Assembly: GCA_000421325.1 (NCBI GenBank) | Contig: ATWQ01000007.1 | Location: 1-64,000, forward strand | Direction: 5' to 3' | Length of the DNA: 64,000 nucleotides | DNA from: an alpha proteobacterium SCGC AAA536-K22 | GTDB taxonomy: Bacteria; Pseudomonadota; Alphaproteobacteria; Puniceispirillales; Marisalimonadaceae | Shown: piece after piece, positions 26,951 to 37,741 of the stretch | How positions within the stretch are numbered: position 1 is the stretch's first letter | Layout: every line of letters begins with the position of its first letter | Made by a program: the position numbers and the translations under genes | The notes under the pieces: generated by a model | What the model was told of the DNA's origin: nothing | The model's database searches: none | The model's input: the letters and a program-made list of their open reading frames with translations, nothing else

Positions 26951-28414
26951 TTAATTTGTATCTGTACCACCAATAGTAATACCTCCCATTAATAAAGTAG
27001 GTTGTCCAACACCTACAGGCACTCCTTGTCCATCTTTACCGCAGGTTCCTATTCCATCATCTAATGCTAAATCATTGCCAACAAGTGATATTTTTGACAT
27101 TGCATCAGGACCATTGCCAATTAGAGTTGCTCCCTTAAGAGGTTGCTTGATTTTACCATTTTCAACTAAATAAGCTTCAGACGCCGAGAAAACAAACTTG
27201 CCATTAGTAATGTCGACCTGTCCTCCAGCAAAGTTAACAGCATATATACCTTTTTTTAAAGAACCGATAATTTCTTTAGGATCAACATTTCCGTTATCCA
27301 TGTAAGTATTGGTCATTCTGGGCATAGGATAATGTGAATAAGATTGTCTTCGGCCATTACCGGTAGGGTCCATTTTCATTAATCGTGCATTTTGTCTATC
27401 TTGCATATAGTTTTTTAAAATACCATTTTCAATTAAGACATTTTTGGATGATTTGGTGCCTTCATCGTCAATTGTAATGGACCCTCTTTTATTCTCTATT
27501 GTTCCATCATCAATTACTGTAACCCCGTCTGCTGTAACCTTTTCACCAATCTTACCCGAAAAGATTGATGTCCCTTTTCTATTGAAATCACCTTCTAATC
27601 CGTGACCAACGGCTTCGTGAAGCATTACACCAGGCCAACCAGGCCCCAATATAACTGGCATTTCACCTGCAGGTGTTGGTATTGATTCAAGGTTGGTGTT
27701 GGCAATTCGCAAAGCTTCTCTTACTTGACCTTTCCATCGATCAGAATTTATCCATTCTTTATATTCCCCTCTACCGCCACAACCTGAGCTTCCTGTTTCT
27801 CGTCTGCCTTTCTTTTCCACTACGAGTGACACATTTAATCTGACTAAAGGTCTTATATCAGCAGTTCTTTCTCCGTCGGCTCTAAGTATTTGAATAGCCT
27901 GATGAGATGCTGAGACAGAAGCTGAAACCTGGACCACGTTAGTGTCTAAAGATCTGGCATAAGCATCGATTTCTTCTAAAAGATTTGTTTTTATTTGAAA
28001 TGACGTTCCTTCAATAGGACTTAATGATGTATATAATGGTTTATTGATTCCATGAGAGGGTGCTGGAGCCATTATTCCAGAGTAATTTTTTGATACAGAT
28101 TTGACAGTCTCAGAAGCTCTTTTTAGAGAAGACTCTGATATTTCACCTGAATGAGCAAATCCCCGGGCTTCTCCAGCTATAGCTCTTAATCCAAAGCCTT
28201 TTGTACTGTCATAGGAAATGTTTTTCATACGCCCATCATCAAAAGAAAATGATTCTGATTTAGTGGACTCTAGATATAACTCACCATCATCTGAGCTTTC
28301 AAGTGTATCTGATAATAAAGACTGAACTTTAGTTAAATCAAAATCGTTATCTTCGTAAAAAATTTTGTCAGTAATTTCTAATGTTGACTTTTCATTCATT
28401 TTTTTATATCTCAT
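26951..28414 (-). CDS. tldD: TldD metalloprotease subunit
   Basis: Catalytic partner of PmbA/TldE. The zinc motif HEAVGH is at residues 266-271 in MLHEAVGHGLEGD, matching the HExxxH of TldD. Other landmarks are GFGLRAIAGEARGFA, FVFSASEAYLVENG and the C-terminal GTCGKDGQGVPVGVGQPTL. The length of 487 is typical. The start may be either Met1 or Met6, both lacking a strong ribosome binding site. Its promoter region is shared with the divergent oxidase operon. The tldD-ctaC arrangement is widespread in alphaproteobacteria. Confidence 0.96.
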   Translation of the reverse strand: MRYKKMNEKSTLEITDKIFYEDNDFDLTKVQSLLSDTLESSDDGELYLESTKSESFSFDDGRMKNISYDSTKGFGLRAIAGEARGFAHSGEISESSLKRASETVKSVSKNYSGIMAPAPSHGINKPLYTSLSPIEGTSFQIKTNLLEEIDAYARSLDTNVVQVSASVSASHQAIQILRADGERTADIRPLVRLNVSLVVEKKGRRETGSSGCGGRGEYKEWINSDRWKGQVREALRIANTNLESIPTPAGEMPVILGPGWPGVMLHEAVGHGLEGDFNRKGTSIFSGKIGEKVTADGVTVIDDGTIENKRGSITIDDEGTKSSKNVLIENGILKNYMQDRQNARLMKMDPTGNGRRQSYSHYPMPRMTNTYMDNGNVDPKEIIGSLKKGIYAVNFAGGQVDITNGKFVFSASEAYLVENGKIKQPLKGATLIGNGPDAMSKISLVGNDLALDDGIGTCGKDGQGVPVGVGQPTLLMGGITIGGTDTN

Positions 28415-28588
28415 TTAATTTATTTTGGTAATAAAATGGCAATTTAAAACCTTTTCCGCAAGGTTAAACTGCTAATAAAGTAATTTTTTTTATAAAGTGA
28501 ATATTTTTCTCAAATAATTAAAATTTTTTGTTTTTACATCTAGTATTTTTGTCAAAAAAGTTTTAAATAATAGTTATATATCTCAACA

Positions 28589-28603
28589 TTAGAACCGTTC
28601 TAA
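28589..28603. promoter_or_regulatory. Irr-type ICE box upstream of the cytochrome oxidase operon
   Basis: The bases TTAGAA-CCG-TTCTAA form a perfect 6-3-6 palindrome, identical to the core of the iron-control element bound by Irr in alphaproteobacteria (TTAGAAnnnTTCTAA). It ends 62 bases before the ctaC ATG and lies downstream of a -35-like TTGTCA (28549-28554) and A/T-rich -10 candidates at 28571-28580. Irr normally represses haem- and iron-rich proteins when iron is short. Regulation here is inferred from the motif and its position. Confidence 0.6.
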
Positions 28604-28665
28604 AATTAAAATTAAATTTCTTTCTAAAACAGGAATTTCAAGCTAAGGTTTAAGGAGCAAATAAG

Positions 28666-31157
<2,492 letters not shown>

Positions 31158-31176
31158 ATTTAATTAAGCGTGTTTA

Positions 31177-32100
31177 ATGATGCCTATTCTAATTGCTAAC
31201 AACAGTGAAATAGAAACTATCCCTAATAAACTAGGTTCTCCCACTGATTATTTTAAGCTAATGAAGCCTAGAGTGATGTCTTTAGTGGTATTTACTGCTT
31301 TTGTTGGATATTTTACTGCTGTACCCATAGAAAGTTATAAATTAAATCCATTTTTAGCTTTAATTGGAATATTTGCTATCGCACTAGGAGCAGGCGCCTC
31401 TGGTGTTCTCAATCAGTGGTATGACAGAGATATTGATAGGTTAATGGATAGAACAAAAGATAGACCTATCCCACAAGGAAAAATTCTCCCTTCTGATGCG
31501 TTGACATTTGGGGTAATAACATCGATTTTATCTATTATGATTTTGGGCTTGTCAGTCAACTGGATTGCTGCAAGTTTGTTAGGCTTTACAATTATATTTT
31601 ATGCAATAGTTTATACTATATGGCTAAAAAGATATACCGTTCAGAATATTGTCATAGGTGGTGCTGCCGGTGCTTTCCCACCCGTTATTGGACAAGTTTG
31701 TGCTTCAGGCACTATAGGCTTTGAGTCATTAATATTATTTCTTATTATTTTTGTCTGGACACCACCACATTTTTGGGCCTTGGCGTTAATTAAAAAGGAC
31801 GATTATGCGGCAGCTAAAATCCCAATGCTTCCTATAATAGCTGGTGAAAAAGTAACTCGAAAAAATATCTTTATCTATTCTCTTTTATTAGTACCTTGTT
31901 CATATTTACCATGGATATTTGACTTTTCAGGTAATTTTTACTTAATTATTACTACTATATTCGGTATCGAATTCTTAAGGAGATCTTTTTTAATTTTAAA
32001 AGAAGTAGAAGGCTCAGAAAAAAACCTATTTTTATATTCAATTTTTTATTTAAGCATCATTTTTGCAGGTATTTGCTTCGATAAGGTAATTTTGTTATAG
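31177..32100 (+). CDS. ctaB: Protohaem IX farnesyltransferase (haem O synthase)
   Basis: Attaches farnesyl to haem b to make haem O, precursor of haem A for the oxidase. The prenyltransferase motif NQWYDRDIDRLMDRTKDRP is complete, and the second conserved segment TPPHFWALAL is present. About nine membrane helices. The length of 307 is normal. It lies 19 bases after ctaD in the oxidase operon. The haem A synthase ctaA is not in the window. Confidence 0.97.
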   Translation: MMPILIANNSEIETIPNKLGSPTDYFKLMKPRVMSLVVFTAFVGYFTAVPIESYKLNPFLALIGIFAIALGAGASGVLNQWYDRDIDRLMDRTKDRPIPQGKILPSDALTFGVITSILSIMILGLSVNWIAASLLGFTIIFYAIVYTIWLKRYTVQNIVIGGAAGAFPPVIGQVCASGTIGFESLILFLIIFVWTPPHFWALALIKKDDYAAAKIPMLPIIAGEKVTRKNIFIYSLLLVPCSYLPWIFDFSGNFYLIITTIFGIEFLRRSFLILKEVEGSEKNLFLYSIFYLSIIFAGICFDKVILL

Positions 32101-32108
32101 GAATAATT

Positions 32109-32255
32109 GTGAATAAAAATAATAAAGAAAATGATAATATTAAAGCATTTTATGAAAATAGAAAGTCTAAGAATATCGCTGTTTTGAGTATAATAATTTG
32201 CATGGTGGTTCTTTTCTTTTTTATAACGATATTGAGAATGGATATTACAGGTTAG
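32109..32255 (+). CDS. Small membrane protein, CoxF-like (GTG start)
   Basis: A 48-residue protein starting with GTG at 32109 and ending one base before the ctaG ATG. It has a charged, asparagine-rich N-terminus of about 22 residues, then one membrane helix (AVLSIIICMVVLFFFITIL) and a short tail RMDITG. Small one-helix proteins of this form, called CoxF, sit between ctaB and ctaG in many alphaproteobacteria, so position and topology support the call. Its exact role in oxidase assembly is unknown. Confidence 0.75.
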   Translation: MNKNNKENDNIKAFYENRKSKNIAVLSIIICMVVLFFFITILRMDITG

Positions 32256-32795
32256 ATGACTGTTAGTTTATCAAAAAAAAATAATAATTTTCTTTTATGG
32301 ACACTTTTCATTGCTATATTTATGCTTGGCTTATCCTTTGCTTCAGTCCCATTATATGACTTATTTTGTCGAGTAACTGGATATGCAGGAACGGTACAAA
32401 GGGCGTCTTTAGCACCGGGATCAAGTGGCCAATATAAAAACATTCAAATAAGATTTGATTCAAATATATCTTCAGATTTGAATTGGGAATTCAATGCTCC
32501 TAAAAAAGAAATTATAGTTCAACCAGGTGTACAAGAAGTAATTTATTATACAGCCAAAAACTTATCTGATAAAGCAACTACGGGCACAGCAGTTTTCAAT
32601 GTTTCTCCACCTAAAGCTGGAAGTATTTTTATGAAAGTTGATTGTTTTTGTTTTGTAAAACAAACTCTACAACCTGGAGAAGAAGTTAAAATGCCTGTAT
32701 CATTTTACGTTGACCCAAGTATAAATGATGACGAGAACACTAAGAATATGGAAGAGATTACTTTATCTTATACGTTTTTTAATGCCGAAACTTAG
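32256..32795 (+). CDS. ctaG: Cytochrome c oxidase assembly protein CtaG (Cox11)
   Basis: Copper chaperone that delivers copper to the CuB site of subunit I. One N-terminal membrane helix (about residues 11-32) followed by a periplasmic domain with VPLYDLFCRVTGYAGT and the copper-binding CFCF motif in KVDCFCFVKQTL. The length of 179 is normal. It starts on the base after the CoxF-like stop codon. Confidence 0.96.
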   Translation: MTVSLSKKNNNFLLWTLFIAIFMLGLSFASVPLYDLFCRVTGYAGTVQRASLAPGSSGQYKNIQIRFDSNISSDLNWEFNAPKKEIIVQPGVQEVIYYTAKNLSDKATTGTAVFNVSPPKAGSIFMKVDCFCFVKQTLQPGEEVKMPVSFYVDPSINDDENTKNMEEITLSYTFFNAET

Positions 32796-32881
32796 CTGAC
32801 TAAATTATTAATTCAAATTGTAAAAAATTGCTAGACTAAAGCTAGTTTAAATATGAAAGTAAACAAAGTAAGGAGAATATA

Positions 32882-33667
32882 ATGAGCGGTGATCAAAAGC
32901 ATCAATATCATTTAGTTGAACCAAGTCCATGGCCTGCATTAGGTTCAGCCGCTGGCTTTACTTTATTCTTAGGTCTTACTCTATTTATGCATGAATACCC
33001 ATACTCAATTTACGTTTTAGGAGCTGGCTTATTCATGGTATTAGCAACTATGTTTTACTGGTGGAGAGATGTGATTAGAGAAGCTGAATACCAAGGTCAT
33101 CATACACCAATTGTGCAGATAGGTATGAGATATGGTATGATATTTTTTATCTGTTCTGAAGTTATGTTTTTTGTGGCGTTTTTCTGGGCTTTCTTTGATT
33201 CTAGTTTATACCCTGACACTGGTGTTTGGCCACCAGCTGACATAGTGGCCTTAGATCCTTTTGATTTACCATTAATAAACACTTTAATCCTTCTATTATC
33301 AGGTTGTACAGTAACTTGGTCTCATCATGCGTTGCAGCATAACAACCGAAAAGATTTCATAACTGGCCTTGTCCTTACAGTTATTTTGGGGGCTATTTTT
33401 ACAGCTGTTCAAGCTTATGAATATCAACACGCAACTTTTGCATTTACCGACGGAATTTATGCTTCAACTTTCTATATGGCTACTGGATTTCATGGATTTC
33501 ATGTTTTGGTTGGTACAATTTTTTTAACTGTATGTTTATTCAGAGGTCTGAAAGGGCATTTTTCTCCTGAGCACCATTTTGGATTTGAAGCTGCTGCGTG
33601 GTATTGGCATTTTGTTGATGTAGTTTGGTTGTTTTTGTTTGTGTGTATATACTGGTGGGGTGGTTGA
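32882..33667 (+). CDS. ctaE: Cytochrome c oxidase subunit III
   Basis: Seven-helix subunit that stabilises proton uptake in subunit I. Recognisable segments include HQYHLVEPSPWP near the start, GMIFFICSEVMFFVAFFWAFF, and FHGFHVLVGTIFLTVC with FEAAAWYWHFVDVVWLFLF at the end. The length of 261 is normal. It has an 86-base upstream gap and a strong AAGGAG site, so extra local expression is possible. A 10-bp perfect hairpin covers its stop codon. Confidence 0.97.
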   Translation: MSGDQKHQYHLVEPSPWPALGSAAGFTLFLGLTLFMHEYPYSIYVLGAGLFMVLATMFYWWRDVIREAEYQGHHTPIVQIGMRYGMIFFICSEVMFFVAFFWAFFDSSLYPDTGVWPPADIVALDPFDLPLINTLILLLSGCTVTWSHHALQHNNRKDFITGLVLTVILGAIFTAVQAYEYQHATFAFTDGIYASTFYMATGFHGFHVLVGTIFLTVCLFRGLKGHFSPEHHFGFEAAAWYWHFVDVVWLFLFVCIYWWGG

Positions 33668-33688
33668 TAAGTACATTATACTTATCAA
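33664..33688. other. Perfect 10-bp inverted repeat at the ctaE stop
   Basis: TTGATAAGTA (33664-33673) pairs exactly with TACTTATCAA (33679-33688) around a 5-base loop. It covers the ctaE stop codon and precedes surf1 by 25 bases. It is A/T-rich and lacks a long T run, so it is more likely a transcript-stabilising or weak attenuating hairpin than a full terminator. A protein-binding site is also possible. Confidence 0.4.
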
Positions 33689-33713
33689 ATAAATTGGAGC
33701 TTACATACAACTA

Positions 33714-34454
33714 ATGAATATTTACTTTAGGCCTTTGCTTTGGCCATCAATATTTTCTGTAATAATTTTTGCTATTTTATTTAGCTTCGGGACATGGCAG
33801 GTCAAGCGATTATTTTGGAAAGAAGCATTAATAGAAAGATACACAACACAAAGTCAATCTAATCCAATTAAAAATCCTTCCAAATTAGACTCATCAATAA
33901 ATGAATTTAAATCTGTAGAATTCACTGGATCCTTTTTACATAAAAACGAAATTTATATTACAGGTAAAACTTATGAGGGAAACGCTGGATTTCATGTAAT
34001 TACTCCATTTGAACTTAATAATAATAAAATAATTTTAATTAATAGAGGTTGGGTATCTGAAGGTTATAGAAACCCTGAAAAAAGAAAATTTAGTTTAGTT
34101 GAAGGTCAAATTCTTATAAAAGGAATAATAAGGTACCCTCAAAAAAAAGGATATTTTGTTCCAGAAAATGATGGAAAAAATGGTTTTTGGTTTACAATAA
34201 AGCCAAATGAAATAATTAATTTTTTAAACTTAACTTCTAATAAAGTAATAAATAATTATTATATAGATGCTCTTCGTCAAGGTGAAAAGTTAACCCTTCC
34301 AATAGGGGTTACAGGCAAGCCAAAATTAAGGAACCAACACTTATCATATGCAGTTACTTGGTATGGCTTGGCTTTATCTTTATTATTTGTATATTTTTCA
34401 TATCATATGTCTTCTGGTAGATTAAGCTTCAAAAAGAATGACAACAATGAGTAA
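33714..34454 (+). CDS. SURF1-family cytochrome oxidase biogenesis protein
   Basis: SURF1 helps insert haem a into subunit I. The family layout is visible: an N-terminal membrane helix (about residues 9-30), a periplasmic domain with FELNNNKIILINRGWV, and a C-terminal helix preceded by NQHLSYAVTWYGLALSL. The length of 246 is typical. The 3' end overlaps thrC by 17 bases. Its place after ctaE matches many alphaproteobacterial oxidase operons. Confidence 0.93.
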   Translation: MNIYFRPLLWPSIFSVIIFAILFSFGTWQVKRLFWKEALIERYTTQSQSNPIKNPSKLDSSINEFKSVEFTGSFLHKNEIYITGKTYEGNAGFHVITPFELNNNKIILINRGWVSEGYRNPEKRKFSLVEGQILIKGIIRYPQKKGYFVPENDGKNGFWFTIKPNEIINFLNLTSNKVINNYYIDALRQGEKLTLPIGVTGKPKLRNQHLSYAVTWYGLALSLLFVYFSYHMSSGRLSFKKNDNNE

Positions 34455-35862
34455 TTCGATTAAATATTCAAGTACAAGAGGGGGGGAATCATCTCTTTCA
34501 TACGAAGACGTTCTTTTGTCTGGCCTTGCTAGAGATGGAGGCTTATTCATGCCAGAAGATTGGCCAGAATTTAGCCGTTCTGACTTACTTGAAATGAAGC
34601 ATTTAAGTTATGCTCAATTATCAGCAAAAATAATGAAGCCTTTTGTAGAATCTTGTTTAAGTGAAAATGAATTATTAAAAATCTGTAAAGATACCTACTC
34701 TGTATTTAATAAAGACGTCGCACCTTTATATAAAATTAACAAAAATTTGCATGTACTTGAATTGTTCCACGGCCCAACTCTAGCTTTTAAAGACTATGCT
34801 ATGCAATTTTTATCTAGAGCTTTTAGTCAAGCACTTCATAACAGATCTCAAAAGTGTGTAATTTTGGGAGCAACTAGTGGTGACACAGGATCTGCTGCGT
34901 TAGAGGCTTTCAAGGGAAAAGAAAACATAGATATTTTTATATTGTTTCCTCATCAAAGGGTTTCAGGCGTTCAACAAAAGCAGATGACATGGATTAATGA
35001 AAAGGGAGCTCATGCTTTATCAGTTAAAACAGATTTTGATGGATGTCAGGCAATAGTAAAAGATTGTTTTGAAAACTTAAGATTCAAAGATGAAACTTCA
35101 TTGTCAGCCATAAATTCTATTAATTGGGTAAGGCTTTTACCTCAAATTGTATATTATTTTTATGCTGCTTTAAAAATAGGTGTCCCAGATAAAGAGATTG
35201 TATTCTCAGTTCCTACAGGTAATTTTGGAAATATATTAGCAGGATGGATGGCTAAAAAAATTGGGTTGCCTATTTCAAAGTTAATATGTGGTTCAAATCA
35301 AAACGATATATTAACAAGGTTTTTTAATAATGGATCAATGGAGAGAAAAAATGTGCTTCCTTCCTACAGTCCAAGTATGGATATACAAGTTTCTAGTAAT
35401 TTTGAAAGGCTCTTATACGAAATAAACGAAAGAGATACTGATAAAGTTAAGCAACAAATGAAAGATTTCAAAAGTAATGGGTATTTTGAAATTACAAAAA
35501 ATAAACTTAAAAAAATTAATAAATTATTTTCTGCATACATGGTTTCTGATGAGGAAACTATAGAAATAATAAAAAAGGTTTATACAGATTATAATTATAT
35601 TCTTGACCCTCACAGTGCAATTGGATATGGCGCGGCTCAAAAAGCACTTAATAACAATATTATTTCAAAAGATATGTCCGTGATTTCACTTGCATGTGCT
35701 CATCCTGCAAAGTTTCCAGAGATAATAAATAAAAGTATAAATATCATGCCTGAAATTCCCTTTCATCTGGAAACCATAATGAGCAGTAAAGAATATTTCG
35801 ATATAATTGAGCCTAGCATAAATGAGGTTCAAAATTTTATTAAATCTAATATGAGAAACTAA
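34438..35862 (+). CDS. thrC: Threonine synthase
   Basis: Converts O-phosphohomoserine to threonine with pyridoxal phosphate. The PLP lysine is Lys118 in HGPTLAFKDYAMQ, and the phosphate-binding segment GATSGDTGSAALEAF follows. The start YSSTRG is typical of the long ThrC type. The length of 474 is normal. The ATG at 34438 overlaps the SURF1 gene; a second ATG nine bases later (34447) is equally plausible. Homoserine kinase for this pathway is at 40667-41653. Confidence 0.96.
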   Translation: MTTMSNSIKYSSTRGGESSLSYEDVLLSGLARDGGLFMPEDWPEFSRSDLLEMKHLSYAQLSAKIMKPFVESCLSENELLKICKDTYSVFNKDVAPLYKINKNLHVLELFHGPTLAFKDYAMQFLSRAFSQALHNRSQKCVILGATSGDTGSAALEAFKGKENIDIFILFPHQRVSGVQQKQMTWINEKGAHALSVKTDFDGCQAIVKDCFENLRFKDETSLSAINSINWVRLLPQIVYYFYAALKIGVPDKEIVFSVPTGNFGNILAGWMAKKIGLPISKLICGSNQNDILTRFFNNGSMERKNVLPSYSPSMDIQVSSNFERLLYEINERDTDKVKQQMKDFKSNGYFEITKNKLKKINKLFSAYMVSDEETIEIIKKVYTDYNYILDPHSAIGYGAAQKALNNNIISKDMSVISLACAHPAKFPEIINKSINIMPEIPFHLETIMSSKEYFDIIEPSINEVQNFIKSNMRN

Positions 35863-37118
35863 TGGATGTAGAATTTAAAGTTTTAGATAGTGGCCTTACA
35901 GTATTACATGACCATATGAATGTTGATAGCACATCAGTCGGAGTTTATATTGGATCGGGAAGTTCAAAAGAAAAAAAGGATGAATGCGGAATAGCACATA
36001 TGTTAGAGCATATGGCCTTTAAAGGAACTGAAAATAGAAATGCAGAAAAAATAGCCATGGAAATAGAAGACGTTGGTGGTGATATAAATGCATATACAAG
36101 TAAAGAGGTTACAGCTTATTATTTAAAAGTTTTAAAAGAAGACACAAATCTTGGTATTGATATTTTATCTGACATAATTAAAAATTCTACTTTTCCAAAA
36201 GATGAAATTGAAAGGGAACGTGGTGTAATTATTTCAGAAATAGGGCAGTCATACGATGCTCCAGATGACAGAGTGTTTGAAAACTTTACTTCAACGGCTT
36301 TTAAAAATCAATCTATAGGAAGGCCAATACTTGGAACTAAAGAGACAGTTAGTAAATTTCAACAAGGTGATTTAAAATCATTTTTGACAGCCAACTATGC
36401 TCCAGAAAATATGGTAATCGCTTCATCTGGTAATTTAGATAGAGATTGGTTTTTTAAAACTGTAGAAGAAAAATTTTCAAACATAAAAAATAACTTTAAA
36501 TACACCAAAAAATTATCAAAATGGAATTCAGGTTTTTATGGAGAAGATAGAGATTTAGAACAGACACAATTAGTCTTTGGTATTGAAGGTTTTAAGAATA
36601 CTGACGTCGATCGTTACTCGTTACGCGCACTTGCTATTATACTAGGTGGTGGCATGTCGTCGAGGTTATTCCAAGAAATAAGAGAAAAAAGAGGTTTATG
36701 TTATTCTATTTTCTCTTTTACACAAATGCAAAATTCATCAGGAGTATTTGGATTTTACGCCGGTACTTCCCCCAATGATTTAAATGAATTACTTGAAGCG
36801 AGTTTTAACGAATGGAAAAATATTAAAAACTTTATTTCTAATGATGAATTAATCAGAGCAAAAGCTCAAATGCGTTCAGGTTTTATTATGGGACAAGAGA
36901 GTAATGGTGCTAGAGCAGAATACTATGCAAAGAGTATAATTAATTTTGGTAAATTAATCAAAACTAATGAAGCAATTAAAAAAATAGAAAACATATCTAT
37001 CAATTCTATACATAAGGTTATAGAGAGATTATTTTCTTCAGCTAATCCAGTTTTATCTGTAATAGGTCCAGATGCGTCATCTTTTAAGAAATTAAATGTC
37101 AATAATTTACTTAATTAG
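35862..37118 (+). CDS. M16-family zinc peptidase (mitochondrial processing peptidase-like)
   Basis: The inverzincin motif HxxEH is at His46-His50 (HMLEH) and the third zinc ligand is Glu126, exactly 76 residues after His50, as in active M16B peptidases. The later segment GGGMSSRLFQEIREKRGLCYS is the glycine-rich substrate loop. The length of 418 matches the bacterial homologue of the mitochondrial processing peptidase beta subunit. No signal peptide is seen. The ATG overlaps the thrC stop by one base. The surf1-thrC-M16 order is common in alphaproteobacteria. The natural substrate is unknown. Confidence 0.93.
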   Translation: MDVEFKVLDSGLTVLHDHMNVDSTSVGVYIGSGSSKEKKDECGIAHMLEHMAFKGTENRNAEKIAMEIEDVGGDINAYTSKEVTAYYLKVLKEDTNLGIDILSDIIKNSTFPKDEIERERGVIISEIGQSYDAPDDRVFENFTSTAFKNQSIGRPILGTKETVSKFQQGDLKSFLTANYAPENMVIASSGNLDRDWFFKTVEEKFSNIKNNFKYTKKLSKWNSGFYGEDRDLEQTQLVFGIEGFKNTDVDRYSLRALAIILGGGMSSRLFQEIREKRGLCYSIFSFTQMQNSSGVFGFYAGTSPNDLNELLEASFNEWKNIKNFISNDELIRAKAQMRSGFIMGQESNGARAEYYAKSIINFGKLIKTNEAIKKIENISINSIHKVIERLFSSANPVLSVIGPDASSFKKLNVNNLLN

Positions 37119-37123
37119 ATTAT

Positions 37124-37684
37124 TTAGGCACTTCCCGAATATGACACGAGTCTCTTTGGATCTATTCCTATTTTATTAAGTGACTCTTTCCATAAAGATG
37201 ATTCTAAATCATTGTGGAATATTAATTCTTTTGAAGAATTAGTTATAATCCACGAGTTTTCTAATACTTCATTATTTAATTGTCCTTTATCCCAAACTGC
37301 ACAACCTAAGAAAATTTTAGCATTTAAGGGAGACTGATCAATTGAAATGTCTTTTAAAATTTCTTCTGAACTAGTTATCATAACACCTTCAAGAATATTT
37401 TCAGAAGTAGAATATTTTTTATCATTAGAGTGTATAATAAAACCTTGATTTAGATGCACAGGGCCCCCAAAGAAAGTTGGGTTAGATTTTATTTTTGTCT
37501 CATTATTTATCTTCATTTTTTTTAAAAATTGGAAGGTATCAAAATTATAAAGAGGTTTATTTAAAATTAAACCCATAGTCACTTCGTTAGTATGTTCACA
37601 GATTAATATTACAGAATTTTGAAATCTAACATCTTCAAGTCCTGGAGATGCAATCAAAAGTTTACCTAACAATTCTTGATCCAT
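37124..37684 (-). CDS. YqgE/AlgH family protein (UPF0301)
   Basis: The family signature is present: GKLLIASPGLEDVRFQNSVILICEH at the start, LILNKPL, and FFGGPVHLNQGFIIHS. The length of 186 is typical. The molecular function of the family is not settled; AlgH has been linked to transcription control in Pseudomonas. It is divergent from the DsbD-like gene, with 57 bases between them containing an AT-dinucleotide run. Confidence 0.92.
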   Translation of the reverse strand: MDQELLGKLLIASPGLEDVRFQNSVILICEHTNEVTMGLILNKPLYNFDTFQFLKKMKINNETKIKSNPTFFGGPVHLNQGFIIHSNDKKYSTSENILEGVMITSSEEILKDISIDQSPLNAKIFLGCAVWDKGQLNNEVLENSWIITNSSKELIFHNDLESSLWKESLNKIGIDPKRLVSYSGSA

Positions 37685-37741
37685 GTATGTTATTCCAATA
37701 TATTATGAATATATATATATAATAATAACCGAAAAGAAATA

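Noticed and set aside
37700-37730. AT-dinucleotide runs between yqgE and the DsbD-like gene, and before mutY
   Set aside because: Short simple-sequence tracts are expected at this base composition; no sign of phase variation of a start.
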